From NCBI RefSeq assembly GCF_036250755.1, contig NZ_CP109583.1, positions 186,001 through 250,000 of the forward strand: a stretch of DNA of 64,000 bases, read 5' to 3'. Both the position numbers and the translations under genes were made by a program. The notes under the pieces were generated by a model. That model was not told where the DNA came from. It ran no database searches and saw nothing but the letters and a program-made list of their open reading frames with translations. This document shows positions 50,168 through 57,816 of this stretch, in pieces (the first letter of the stretch is position 1; each line of letters opens with the position of its first letter). The stretch comes from Streptomyces uncialis. GTDB taxonomy: Bacteria > Actinomycetota > Actinomycetes > Streptomycetales > Streptomycetaceae.

Positions 50168-50325
50168 CCGGACGGGGCCGGTGTCCGCGCGCGGGTGCCT
50201 GTGTGTCGGGCCGCCGCCCACGTCCTCCCAGACCGCGGTCGGTTACGGTGCTTCAGGGCCGGGCCCGCGCCGGAGAGGTCCGGGCGGCGGAGCGGCGGTG
50301 GACACGGTGGGAGAGGTGGCTGACG

Positions 50326-51153
50326 TTGGCGGGCAGGAAGAACGCGAAGCCGGGTGGCGTGACGAAGGTGCCGCGCGGGCCGTACGAGCGGGAGTTGTAC
50401 CGGCTCCAGACCGAGTTGGTGAAGCTCCAGGAGTGGGTGCGGGCCGAGGGCGTCCGGCTGGTCGTGGTCTTCGAGGGGCGGGACGCGGCGGGCAAGGGCG
50501 GCACGATCAAACGGGTGACGGAGTACCTCAACCCGCGTGTCGCGCGGATCGTCGCCCTGCCCAAGCCCACCGAACGGGAGCGCGGCCAGTGGTACTTCCA
50601 GCGGTACGCGGCGCAGTTGCCGGCCGCCGGGGAGATCCGGCTGTTCGACCGCAGCTGGTACAACCGCGCGGGTGTCGAGCACGTCATGGGCTTCTGCACC
50701 AAGGCGGAGCACCAGCGGTTCCTGCACCAGTGCCCGATCTTCGAGCGGATGCTGGTGGAGGACGGCGTCCTGCTGCGCAAGTACTGGTTCTCGGTGAGTG
50801 ACGCGGAGCAGGAACGCCGTTTCCACAAGCGGCTGGAGGACCCGCTGCGCCGCTGGAAGCTGTCGCCCATGGACCTGGAGTCCATCACCCGCTGGGAGGC
50901 GTACTCACGGGCGAAGGACGAGATGCTGGTCCACACGGACATCCCCGAGGCGCCCTGGCATATCGTGGAGAGCGACGACAAGCGGCGCGCCCGGCTCAAC
51001 ATGATGGCCCATCTGCTGTCCACGGTGCCCTACCGGGAGGTCCCCCCGCCGGACGTCACGATCCCGCCGCGCCCGGCCGCGTCCGGCTACGAGCGTCCGC
51101 CGCGGGACCTCCAGTCGTACGTCCCGGATCACGCGGCGACCCTGCTGGACTGA
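50326..51153 (+). CDS. ppk2: Polyphosphate kinase 2 (PPK2)
   Basis: A 275-aa P-loop kinase that transfers phosphate between polyphosphate and nucleotides. Walker A is FEGRDAAGKGGTIKR near residue 50 and Walker B LFDRSWYNRAG near residue 107. Family segments LPKPTERERGQWYFQRY, LEDPLRRWKLSPMDLES and DDKRRARLNMMAHLL follow. The start is read as TTG at 50326 (LAGRKNAKPGG) since GGGAGAGG lies upstream and no ATG or GTG fits the family length. The last 98 bp overlap the convergent WYL regulator gene. Confidence 0.9.
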   Translation: MAGRKNAKPGGVTKVPRGPYERELYRLQTELVKLQEWVRAEGVRLVVVFEGRDAAGKGGTIKRVTEYLNPRVARIVALPKPTERERGQWYFQRYAAQLPAAGEIRLFDRSWYNRAGVEHVMGFCTKAEHQRFLHQCPIFERMLVEDGVLLRKYWFSVSDAEQERRFHKRLEDPLRRWKLSPMDLESITRWEAYSRAKDEMLVHTDIPEAPWHIVESDDKRRARLNMMAHLLSTVPYREVPPPDVTIPPRPAASGYERPPRDLQSYVPDHAATLLD

Positions 51154-52117
51154 CCGGCCCGTCCGGCCACGCGGCACGTCCGAGGCGTTGGGTCAGGGCG
51201 CGGATGTGGGTGATCAGCTCGGGCGGTTCGTGGATGTCGAAGTCGAACCCGAAGGCCGCGGTCCAGACGGCGAGCTGGTCGAGGCTGTCGGAGCCGACGC
51301 GCAGGACGCAGCTGTGCTCGTCCACGGGCTCGATGACCCCGAGGGTGGGCGGCACCTCGTCCGCGACGGCCTCGGCGGAGCCGTGCATGGTCAGTACCGC
51401 CTGGTAGCGGTGCGGCTGGGTGGTGATGCCGAGGGCCAGATAGTGGGACAGGTCCTCGGCGGGCAGGGACCGCGGGGTGAAGCGGGGGCCCGCCGGGGTG
51501 CGCAGGGTGAGCCGGTCGGTGCGGAAGGTCCGCCAGTCGGCCCGGCCGGTGTCCCAGCCGAAGAGGTACCAGCGGCGGCCGGTGTGCAGCAGCCGGTAGG
51601 GCTCCACGTCCCGGACGGAGTCGGAGCCCTCGTGGGAGACGTAGTCGAAGCGCAGCCGTGTGTGGTCCCGTACCGCGGTGGCCAGGGTGACGAGGATGGA
51701 CGGATCGACGGTGGGACCCGGTGAGGGCAGGGTGACCAGGGCGGCGCTGAGCGAACCCACCTGGTGGCGGAGCCGGGAAGGCAGCACCTGGTCGAGTTTG
51801 GCCAGCGCCCGGACGGAGGTCTCGGCGATCCCGGTGACCGCGCCGCCCGCGGCGGTCCGCAGCCCCACGGCCACGGCGACGGCCTCCTCGTCGTCCAGCA
51901 GCAGCGGGGGCAGTGCCTTGCCCGCGGCGAGCTGGTAGCCGCCGCCCACCCCGCCGATCGCGTGGATCGGGTAGCCCAGGGACCGCAGCTTGTCGACGTC
52001 GCGGCGGACGGTCCGGGCGCTGACCCCGAGCCGTTCGGCGAGTCGTGCCCCGGGCCAGTCGCGGTGGCTCTGCATCAGCCCGAGCAGTCGCAGCAGTCGG
52101 GCGGACGTCTCCAGCAT
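51056..52117 (-). CDS. YafY/WYL-domain transcriptional regulator
   Basis: A 353-aa regulator. The N-terminal DeoR-type helix-turn-helix reads ARLAERLGVSARTVRRDVDKLRSLGYP near residue 24. The WYL domain follows (VEPYRLLHTGRRWYLFGWDTGRADWRTFRTDRL near residue 190), then the WCX-type C-terminus. The ATG at 52117 is the natural start. The last 30 residues are a Pro/Arg/Gly tail encoded antisense to the 3' end of ppk2, so the two messages overlap tail to tail. It is divergent from an NmrA-like gene with two long inverted repeats between, and is probably its regulator. Confidence 0.88.
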   Translation of the reverse strand: MLETSARLLRLLGLMQSHRDWPGARLAERLGVSARTVRRDVDKLRSLGYPIHAIGGVGGGYQLAAGKALPPLLLDDEEAVAVAVGLRTAAGGAVTGIAETSVRALAKLDQVLPSRLRHQVGSLSAALVTLPSPGPTVDPSILVTLATAVRDHTRLRFDYVSHEGSDSVRDVEPYRLLHTGRRWYLFGWDTGRADWRTFRTDRLTLRTPAGPRFTPRSLPAEDLSHYLALGITTQPHRYQAVLTMHGSAEAVADEVPPTLGVIEPVDEHSCVLRVGSDSLDQLAVWTAAFGFDFDIHEPPELITHIRALTQRLGRAAWPDGPVSPAGSPRDPGRTTGGPAADARSRTRPGAAGS

Positions 52118-52183
52118 GGTGGTCTCCGGGCGGCGGTGGACGGACGGAACGCGCGGGTGCGGCGGCCCCGGGCATTCCAGCAG

Positions 52184-52251
52184 CGATCGCGGACAGAAGT
52201 CGGCCGCGATCGTTCCTAGTGTGACGGACACGCCGATCACCCGGCGTGTCC
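52184..52251. promoter_or_regulatory. Two long inverted repeats in the WYL/NmrA divergent promoter
   Basis: CGATCGCGG and CCGCGATCG (52184-52192, 52204-52212) form 9-bp arms 11 nt apart. GGACACGCCG and CGGCGTGTCC (52226-52235, 52242-52251) form 10-bp arms 6 nt apart, ending 17 bp before the NmrA-like ATG. All arms are perfect. Confidence 0.65.
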
Positions 52252-52268
52252 ACCACGGAGGGAATCCC

Positions 52269-53093
52269 ATGACCGTTCTCGTGACCGGCGCCACCGGCAA
52301 GGTCGGCCGTCCGCTCGTCGACGAGCTGCTCGCCGCCGGGCACCGGGTCCGCGCCCTGACCCGCTCGCCCCGGGCGGCGGATCTGCCGGACGGCGTCGAG
52401 GTGGTGGCCGGGAACCTCACGGACCCGGCTGGGCTCGCCGGGGTCTTCGACGGGGTGACGGCCGCGCATCTGATCACCTTCGACGGCGCCGGGTTCGCAC
52501 CGCTGACGAGCGGTCCGGAGATCGTCGCGCTGGCCCGGGAGGCCGGGGTCCGACGGGTGACGGTGCTGAAGGGCGATGTGGCCCGCAGTCCGCTGGAGGA
52601 GGCGGTCGACGCCGGTGGGCTGGAGTGGACGTTCCTCGCCCCGGTGGAGTTCATGTCCAACACGCTGGAGTGGGCGGACCCGGTGCGTACGGAGGGTGTG
52701 GTCCGGGAGGGCTTCCCCGAGGCGCGCAGCGCGATGATCCACGACGCCGACATCGCCGCGGTGGCCGCGGTCGCGCTGACCACCGACGGTCACGCGGGTC
52801 AGGAGTACTGGCTGACCGGCCCGCAGGCGTTCACAGCCCCGGAGAAGGTCGCGACGATCACGGAGGTGCTGGGCCGCGAGGTCCGGTACGAGGAGCTGTC
52901 CGAGGACGAGATCGTGGCGCGGTGGCGTGACTCGGGGTACACGGCCGAGGACATCGGCTTCTTCCTGGCCATGCGGACCGACCCGCCGGCCGCGGGGTAC
53001 ACGGTGCTGCCGACCGTGGAGAAGGTCACGGGGCGGCCCGCGCGGACGTTCGCCCAGTGGGTACGGGAGAACGCGGGCGCGTTCGGCGGCTGA
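52269..53093 (+). CDS. NmrA-like NAD(P)-binding protein
   Basis: A 274-aa atypical SDR. The cofactor motif MTVLVTGATGKVGRPLVDELL starts at residue 1 and is followed by RALTRSPRAADLPDGVEVVAGNLTDP (Arg for NADP). FLAPVEFMSN and YWLTGPQAFTAPEKVATITEVLG are typical of the NmrA/quinone-oxidoreductase-2 group. The YxxxK catalytic pair is not seen, as usual for NmrA-type members, so it may sense redox state or reduce quinones. The ATG at 52269 has GGAGGGA upstream. Confidence 0.85.
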   Translation: MTVLVTGATGKVGRPLVDELLAAGHRVRALTRSPRAADLPDGVEVVAGNLTDPAGLAGVFDGVTAAHLITFDGAGFAPLTSGPEIVALAREAGVRRVTVLKGDVARSPLEEAVDAGGLEWTFLAPVEFMSNTLEWADPVRTEGVVREGFPEARSAMIHDADIAAVAAVALTTDGHAGQEYWLTGPQAFTAPEKVATITEVLGREVRYEELSEDEIVARWRDSGYTAEDIGFFLAMRTDPPAAGYTVLPTVEKVTGRPARTFAQWVRENAGAFGG

Positions 53094-53321
53094 GCGGGGT
53101 GGGGGGCGTGCCTTCGCGGGGGGCGTGCCTTCCTTCGCGGGCGACGTGGAAGCAGCGCCCGGCGCCCACCGCCCGCCCCCTGGTATCCGACTCCCCCGGC
53201 CCGAGGGCCGTCCCGGTGACCGAGCATCGAAGAACGTGGTGCTCAGCACCGGAACAATCCGCTTTTGTCACTCCGCCCGCAGGCCCCAGGATGGCCACGA
53301 GCCAGCCAGCGGGAGGAACCC

Positions 53322-54701
53322 ATGACGTCAGCGATCGACCCGGAACTGCTGCCCCTGACCTCGGCGTACGGCCCCCGGGGGCTGACCGTCGGCGACGTGG
53401 CGCTGACCGAACTGGCCGCACGGTTCGGGACACCGCTGTTCGTCTACGACGAGGAGCATCTGCGCCGCCGCTGCCGGGAGGCCGTGGCCGCGTTCGGCCG
53501 GGACGGCGTCGCCTACGCCTCCAAGGCGTTCCTGTGCACGGCGATGGCCCGGCTCGCCCATGAGGAAGGGCTGCTGCTCGACGTCGCGTCCGGCGGGGAG
53601 CTGCGGGTGGCGCTGCGCGCCGGGGTACCGGCCGACCGGATCGTGCTGCACGGCAACAACAAGGACGAGGCGGAGCTGCGGACCGCGCTGACCGCCGGGG
53701 TCCGGCACCTCGTCGTCGACAGCTTCGACGAAATGGACCGGATCGAGCGGCTGCATCGGGCCGAGGGACTGCCCCCGGCCCCCGTGCAGCTGCGGGTGGC
53801 GCCCGGGGTCGCGGCCGGGGCGCACGAGGCGATCCGGACCGGCGGCCTGGACTCGAAGTTCGGCTTCGGTCTCGCCGACGGCTCGGCCCTGGCCGCCGTA
53901 CGGCGCGCGTCGGCGTCCCCGGCCGTGCGCTTCGAGGGAATCCACGCCCATGTCGGCTCACAGGTGCTCGACACCACGGAACTCGCGGCGGGCGCGGCGG
54001 CCGTCGCCCGGTTCGCCGCCGGGACGGACGCGGCCCGGCTCACCGTCGGCGGGGGCCTCGGGGTCGCGTACGAGAGCGGACAGCGGGCGCCGTCGTTCGC
54101 GCGGTGGGCCGCGGCGGTACGGGACGCGGTACGCGGCGCGGGCTGGTCCGGCGCGGTGACCGTGGAACCGGGCCGGTCGGTCACGGCCCGCGCGGGCATG
54201 ACCCTGTACCGGGTCGGCACCATCAAGCACATCGCGGGTGTCCGCACCTACGTCAGCGTCGACGGCGGGATGAGCGACAACCCGCGTCCGGCGCTCTACG
54301 CCAGCCGCTACGAGGCGTTCCTGCCGCGCTGCCCCGGAGCGGCGCGGCCCCTGCGGGCCCGGCTCGTGGGCAAGCACTGCGAGAGCGGGGACGTCGTCAT
54401 CGACGACGCCGCCCTGCCCGCCGATCTGCGGGTGGGTGATCTGCTGGCGACCCCGGTGACCGGCGCGTACGGGTACGCGATGGCGTCCAACTACAACAAG
54501 CTCCCGCGCCCGGCCGTGGTCTTCGTCCGGGACGGGCACGCACGGCTCGTGGTGCGCCGTGAGACGGAGGAGGACCTGCTGCGCCTCGATGTCCCGGGAC
54601 CGGCGGCGGTGCCCGGGGCGGCATACCTCGCGTCGGCGGGGGCGACTGCGCACGGGCTGCCCGTGGAACCGGTCGCGATGCCCGGCGCGGGCAGCGCTTA
54701 G
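53322..54701 (+). CDS. lysA: Diaminopimelate decarboxylase-like PLP enzyme
   Basis: A 459-aa fold-type III decarboxylase. The PLP Lys is in VAYASKAFLCTAM near residue 67. GGLDSKFGFGL, GIHAHVGSQV, TVGGGLGVAYE, EPGRSVTARAG and GKHCESGDV give the complete active site, including the CESGD of DAP decarboxylases. The ATG at 53322 has GGAGG upstream. In Streptomyces the principal lysA usually neighbours thrA or argS, so this copy beside a LysR gene may be an inducible paralogue. LysR-regulated lysA pairs are classical elsewhere, but there the genes are divergent. Confidence 0.88.
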   Translation: MTSAIDPELLPLTSAYGPRGLTVGDVALTELAARFGTPLFVYDEEHLRRRCREAVAAFGRDGVAYASKAFLCTAMARLAHEEGLLLDVASGGELRVALRAGVPADRIVLHGNNKDEAELRTALTAGVRHLVVDSFDEMDRIERLHRAEGLPPAPVQLRVAPGVAAGAHEAIRTGGLDSKFGFGLADGSALAAVRRASASPAVRFEGIHAHVGSQVLDTTELAAGAAAVARFAAGTDAARLTVGGGLGVAYESGQRAPSFARWAAAVRDAVRGAGWSGAVTVEPGRSVTARAGMTLYRVGTIKHIAGVRTYVSVDGGMSDNPRPALYASRYEAFLPRCPGAARPLRARLVGKHCESGDVVIDDAALPADLRVGDLLATPVTGAYGYAMASNYNKLPRPAVVFVRDGHARLVVRRETEEDLLRLDVPGPAAVPGAAYLASAGATAHGLPVEPVAMPGAGSA

Positions 54702-54710
54702 CATGACGCG

Positions 54711-55622
54711 ATGCTGAACAGTGCGCGTCTGCTCGTCCTGCTGGAGATCGCCCGCGGGGGCAGCATCGTGGCCGCGGCGCAGGCCCTGCATCTGAGCCCG
54801 TCGGCGGTCTCCCACCAGCTCGCGCGGCTGGAGCAGGAGGTGGGTGTCGCGCTGGTCGAGCGGGCGCCGCAGAGTCTGCGGATGACGGTGGCCGGGCAGC
54901 GGCTCGCGGAGCACGCGCAGGCCATCTCGGATCTGATGGCGGTCGCCCGGGACGATCTGCGGGGGCACTCCGCCGGGGAGGCGGGGCTGCTGCGGCTCGG
55001 GTTCTTCGCCTCCTCCGGGCTGGAGCTGCTGCCGCGCGCGCTCGCCGGTTTCTCCGCGGAGCGTCCGCAGGTCGAGCTGGAGCTGATTCTCGGGCAGCCG
55101 CACGAGCTGGTGCCCGATCTGGAGGCGGGGCGGCTCGACGCCGCCGTCGTGTTCGAGCATCCGCTCGACCCCTGGTGCCGGGACGCCACGGTGGACGTGG
55201 AGATGTTCTTCGACGAGCCGCAGCTGGTCGTGGTGCCGCTGCGGCACCGGCTGGGCCGCCAGACGGTGGTGCGGCTCGCGGCGCTGGAGGGGGAGACCTG
55301 GATCGGTACGCGGGGTGGCAGTACCGGTGAGCCCGTACTGGAACGTGCCTGTGCCGCGGAGGGCTTTCTGCCACGGGTGCGGTGCCGTAGCGACCACTAC
55401 CAGGTGACGGTGAACCTCGCGCGGGCCGGGATGGGGATCGCGTTGGTCCCCGCGCTCGGGATCGGGGACACGGCCGGGGTCCATGTGTGCCGGCTGGATC
55501 ATCCGCGGTTGCACCGGCGGATCGGGGTCGCCACCCGGTCCAGCAATCTGAATCCGCTGCTCCGTTCGTTCCTGACGGAGTTGCGGCGGGCGGCTCGGGA
55601 AGTCAGTACGCAGTGGGGGTGA
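54711..55622 (+). CDS. LysR-family transcriptional regulator
   Basis: A 303-aa LysR protein. The helix-turn-helix reads LLVLLEIARGGSIVAAAQALHLSPSAVSHQLARLEQEVGVAL (residues 8-49). The linker helix and periplasmic-binding-like effector domain follow (LLRLGFFASSGLELLPRAL; RLDAAVVFEHP; NLARAGMGIALVPALG). It starts 9 bp after the decarboxylase stop and so is co-transcribed with it, not divergent as most LysR genes are. Its target may be elsewhere or its own operon. Directly downstream lies the 140-bp repeat array. Confidence 0.88.
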   Translation: MLNSARLLVLLEIARGGSIVAAAQALHLSPSAVSHQLARLEQEVGVALVERAPQSLRMTVAGQRLAEHAQAISDLMAVARDDLRGHSAGEAGLLRLGFFASSGLELLPRALAGFSAERPQVELELILGQPHELVPDLEAGRLDAAVVFEHPLDPWCRDATVDVEMFFDEPQLVVVPLRHRLGRQTVVRLAALEGETWIGTRGGSTGEPVLERACAAEGFLPRVRCRSDHYQVTVNLARAGMGIALVPALGIGDTAGVHVCRLDHPRLHRRIGVATRSSNLNPLLRSFLTELRRAAREVSTQWG

Positions 55623-55649
55623 CGGTCTCTCTCTTCACGGAGCCCGTGA

Positions 55650-56220
55650 GTGCTTGCGCGGTTCCCCGCGCCCCCGGGTTCGTACCTGCGGCCGTAGCTG
55701 GTCCCGCGCGGGTCGTCCGTGGGTGCGCAGTTCCCCGCGCCCCTGAGTAGCCCGTGCTCGGCGCACTTCGTCCAGTGCCGTCGCTCGGTGGGTTTGCGCG
55801 GTTCCTCGCGCCCCTGGGTTTGTGCCTGTGGCCGTAGCTTGTCCTGTGCGGGTCGTCCGTGGGTGCGCAGTTCCCCGCGCCCCTGAGTACGTCGTGCCCG
55901 GCGCACTTCGCCCTGCGGCGTCGCTCGGTGGGTTCGCGCGGTTCCTCGCGCCCCTGGGTTTGTGCCTGTGGCCGTAGCTTGTCCTGTGCGGGTCGTCCGT
56001 GGGTGCGCAGTTCCCCGCGCCCCTGAGTAGCCCGTGCTCGGCGCACTTCGTCCAGTGCCGTCGCTCGGTGGGTGCGCGCTGTTCCTCGCGCCCCTGGGTT
56101 TGTGCCTGTGGCCGTAGCTTGTCCCGTGCGGGTCGTCCGTGGGTGCGCAGTTCCCCGCGCCCCTGGGTAGCCCGTGCTCGGCGTACGTTCGCGCGGTTCC
56201 TCGCGTTCCTCGGTACTCGT
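55650..56220. repeat. Tandem array of about four 140-bp repeats
   Basis: The marker GGGTGCGCAGTTCCCCGCGC starts at 55721, 55861, 56001 and 56141, an exact 140-bp period. Each unit has two related halves of about 70 bp: one begins GCGCGGTTCCTCGCGCCCC and the other GCGCAGTTCCCCGCGCCCC. The outer copies are more diverged. The halves resemble the dispersed GCGGGGAACTGCGC-type intergenic repeats known in Streptomyces. Long open frames across the array arise only from its periodicity and are not genes. Confidence 0.9.
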
Positions 56221-56312
56221 TCGTGGGCGTACTTGGTTCTGCGGCCCTGGGTACTTCGTGGTCGGCGGACGGGGCTCCTGGTGGGGCTGATCTGGTGGTT
56301 ATGCTGCGGCGC

Positions 56313-56933
56313 ATGGACATCGTGATCCCCCTCTTCGACGACTTCGAGCCGCTTGACGCGATCGGGCCCTACGAGATCCTCGCCTATGTGCCCGGTGCCA
56401 CCGTGCGGTTCGTGACGGCCGAACCCGGTCTGGTGCGGGACGTGTTGGGGTCGTTGCCGGTGCATGTGCCGACCGGGTACACCGAGGTGGAACGCTGTGA
56501 TGTCCTGCTGATACCGGGCGGGGGCAGCTTCCAGACCATGGTGGCCGACGCCGGTTTCCTCGACTGGGTGCGCCGCGTCCATACCGGCACCCGCTTCACC
56601 ACCTCGGTCTGCACCGGTTCCCTGGTGCTCGGCGCGGCAGGTCTGCTGGACGGGCTGACGGCCACCACCCACTGGGACGCGGTCGCCGAACTGGAGTCGT
56701 ACGGCGCCGTCTACACCGCCGAGCGGGTGGTCCGGCACGACCGGGTGATCACCTCGGCCGGGGTCTCCTCCGGTATCGACATGGCCGTGCGGCTGGCCGC
56801 GCTGCTCAGCGACGACCTGACCGCCCAGGCGATACAGCTCTACACCGAGTACGACCCGCAACCCCCCTTCGACAGCGGTTCGGTGGCCAAGGCTCCGGCC
56901 GAGGTTCTCGAACGGGCCCGCACCCTGGGCTGA
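56313..56933 (+). CDS. DJ-1/PfpI-family protein
   Basis: A 206-aa class I glutamine amidotransferase-like protein. MDIVIPLFDDFEPLDAIGPYEIL opens the fold. DVLLIPGGGSFQTM gives the conserved GGG, and TSVCTGSLVLGAAGLLDG carries the nucleophile-elbow Cys near residue 100, with TTHW after it as in isonitrile-hydratase and AraC-type members. No DNA-binding domain is attached. The ATG at 56313 is used; MLRR at 56301 is possible. It follows the repeat array. Function could be a hydratase, glyoxalase III or stress protein. Confidence 0.85.
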   Translation: MDIVIPLFDDFEPLDAIGPYEILAYVPGATVRFVTAEPGLVRDVLGSLPVHVPTGYTEVERCDVLLIPGGGSFQTMVADAGFLDWVRRVHTGTRFTTSVCTGSLVLGAAGLLDGLTATTHWDAVAELESYGAVYTAERVVRHDRVITSAGVSSGIDMAVRLAALLSDDLTAQAIQLYTEYDPQPPFDSGSVAKAPAEVLERARTLG

Positions 56934-56973
56934 TCGGCGGTCCTGGTGCACGCACGGGCGCGGCCCGGCCGGG

Positions 56974-57816
56974 TCAGGGGCGTGGAGTGAGGGCGTAGGA
57001 CTCCAGGGTGCGGCCGATGTCGCGGATCGCGTGGACAGCCGCCCGTTCCGTGCTCGGTCCCAGTCCGGTGTCCCAGTGCGCGACCGCCGCGTACGCCAGC
57101 CGCCGGGCTCCGATCAGCAGCCCCGCGTCGGCGCGCACCCCCGCGTCCGTACCGGTCTTGTTGGCCACGAGCAGTCGTCCGGCCGGCCGCTCGGGGAAGC
57201 ACTCCGCGTAGGGGTCGTGGGAGATGAGCGCGGGTACGAGCCCGTGGTCCGTGTTCGCGCGCATCCAGCGCAGCAGCCGGGCGGACGCCCCGGGCGTCAC
57301 CATCGAGCCCCTGGCCGCGTGTGCCACCAGCAGGGCCAGATCCCGCGCGGTCCCCGTGGCGAAGACCGGCGGCACCCCGGGACCCCGTACGTCCCGCACG
57401 TAGTCGTGCAGGGTGAGCCGCCGTAGTCCCAGCTCCGCGGCGAGCCGTGCGGTGGACTCCCGCCCGACCAGCCGCAACAACGCGTTGGTGGCGGTGTTGT
57501 CGCTGACGGAGGCGGTCAGCCAGCACAGGTCCTCGACACTCCAGCCGGTCCGGCCGAACCGGGACAGCAGCCCGGTGCCGCCCGTCCGGTCCTCGTCGAG
57601 GAGGTCGACGGGACGGTCGGGGCGCAGCTCACCGGTGTCGAGGCGCCGGGCGATCTCCGCGAGGAGCAGCAGTTTCGACGCGGAGGCGACGGGCAGGACG
57701 GCCTCGTCGTGGGCGCCGACGCTCTCGCCGGTGTCGACATCGACGGCGTGGACGGCGAGGACCAGCGGGAGCGCGGCGGACCGGCCGGCCGCCGCGACGA
57801 CACGGTCGAGGCTCAT
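56974..57816 (-). CDS. Class A beta-lactamase-fold serine hydrolase without signal peptide
   Basis: A 280-aa protein with the three active-site motifs of class A beta-lactamases: SASK (residues 45-48), SDN (105-107) and KTG (220-222). The omega-loop ExxLN motif with the deacylating Glu is not visible, and there is no signal peptide, so a secreted penicillinase is unlikely. Its ATG overlaps the stop of the D-aminoacylase gene (ATGA). As the last gene of an operon for uptake and deacylation of D-amino acid derivatives, it may hydrolyse an amide or ester of a peptidoglycan-like or D-amino acid compound. Confidence 0.83.
   Translation of the reverse strand: MSLDRVVAAAGRSAALPLVLAVHAVDVDTGESVGAHDEAVLPVASASKLLLLAEIARRLDTGELRPDRPVDLLDEDRTGGTGLLSRFGRTGWSVEDLCWLTASVSDNTATNALLRLVGRESTARLAAELGLRRLTLHDYVRDVRGPGVPPVFATGTARDLALLVAHAARGSMVTPGASARLLRWMRANTDHGLVPALISHDPYAECFPERPAGRLLVANKTGTDAGVRADAGLLIGARRLAYAAVAHWDTGLGPSTERAAVHAIRDIGRTLESYALTPRP

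Noticed and set aside
55650..56220. CRISPR array
   Set aside because: Repeats are 140 bp and contiguous with no unique spacers, and no cas genes are present.
55499..56933. Open frames with repeated Arg/Gly/Glu blocks on both strands
   Set aside because: Produced by the 140-bp repeat array; the protein repeats simply mirror the DNA period. There is no start signal and no homology.
56974..57816. Secreted beta-lactamase resistance gene
   Set aside because: No signal peptide, no visible ExxLN motif, and translational coupling to a D-aminoacylase point to a metabolic hydrolase.
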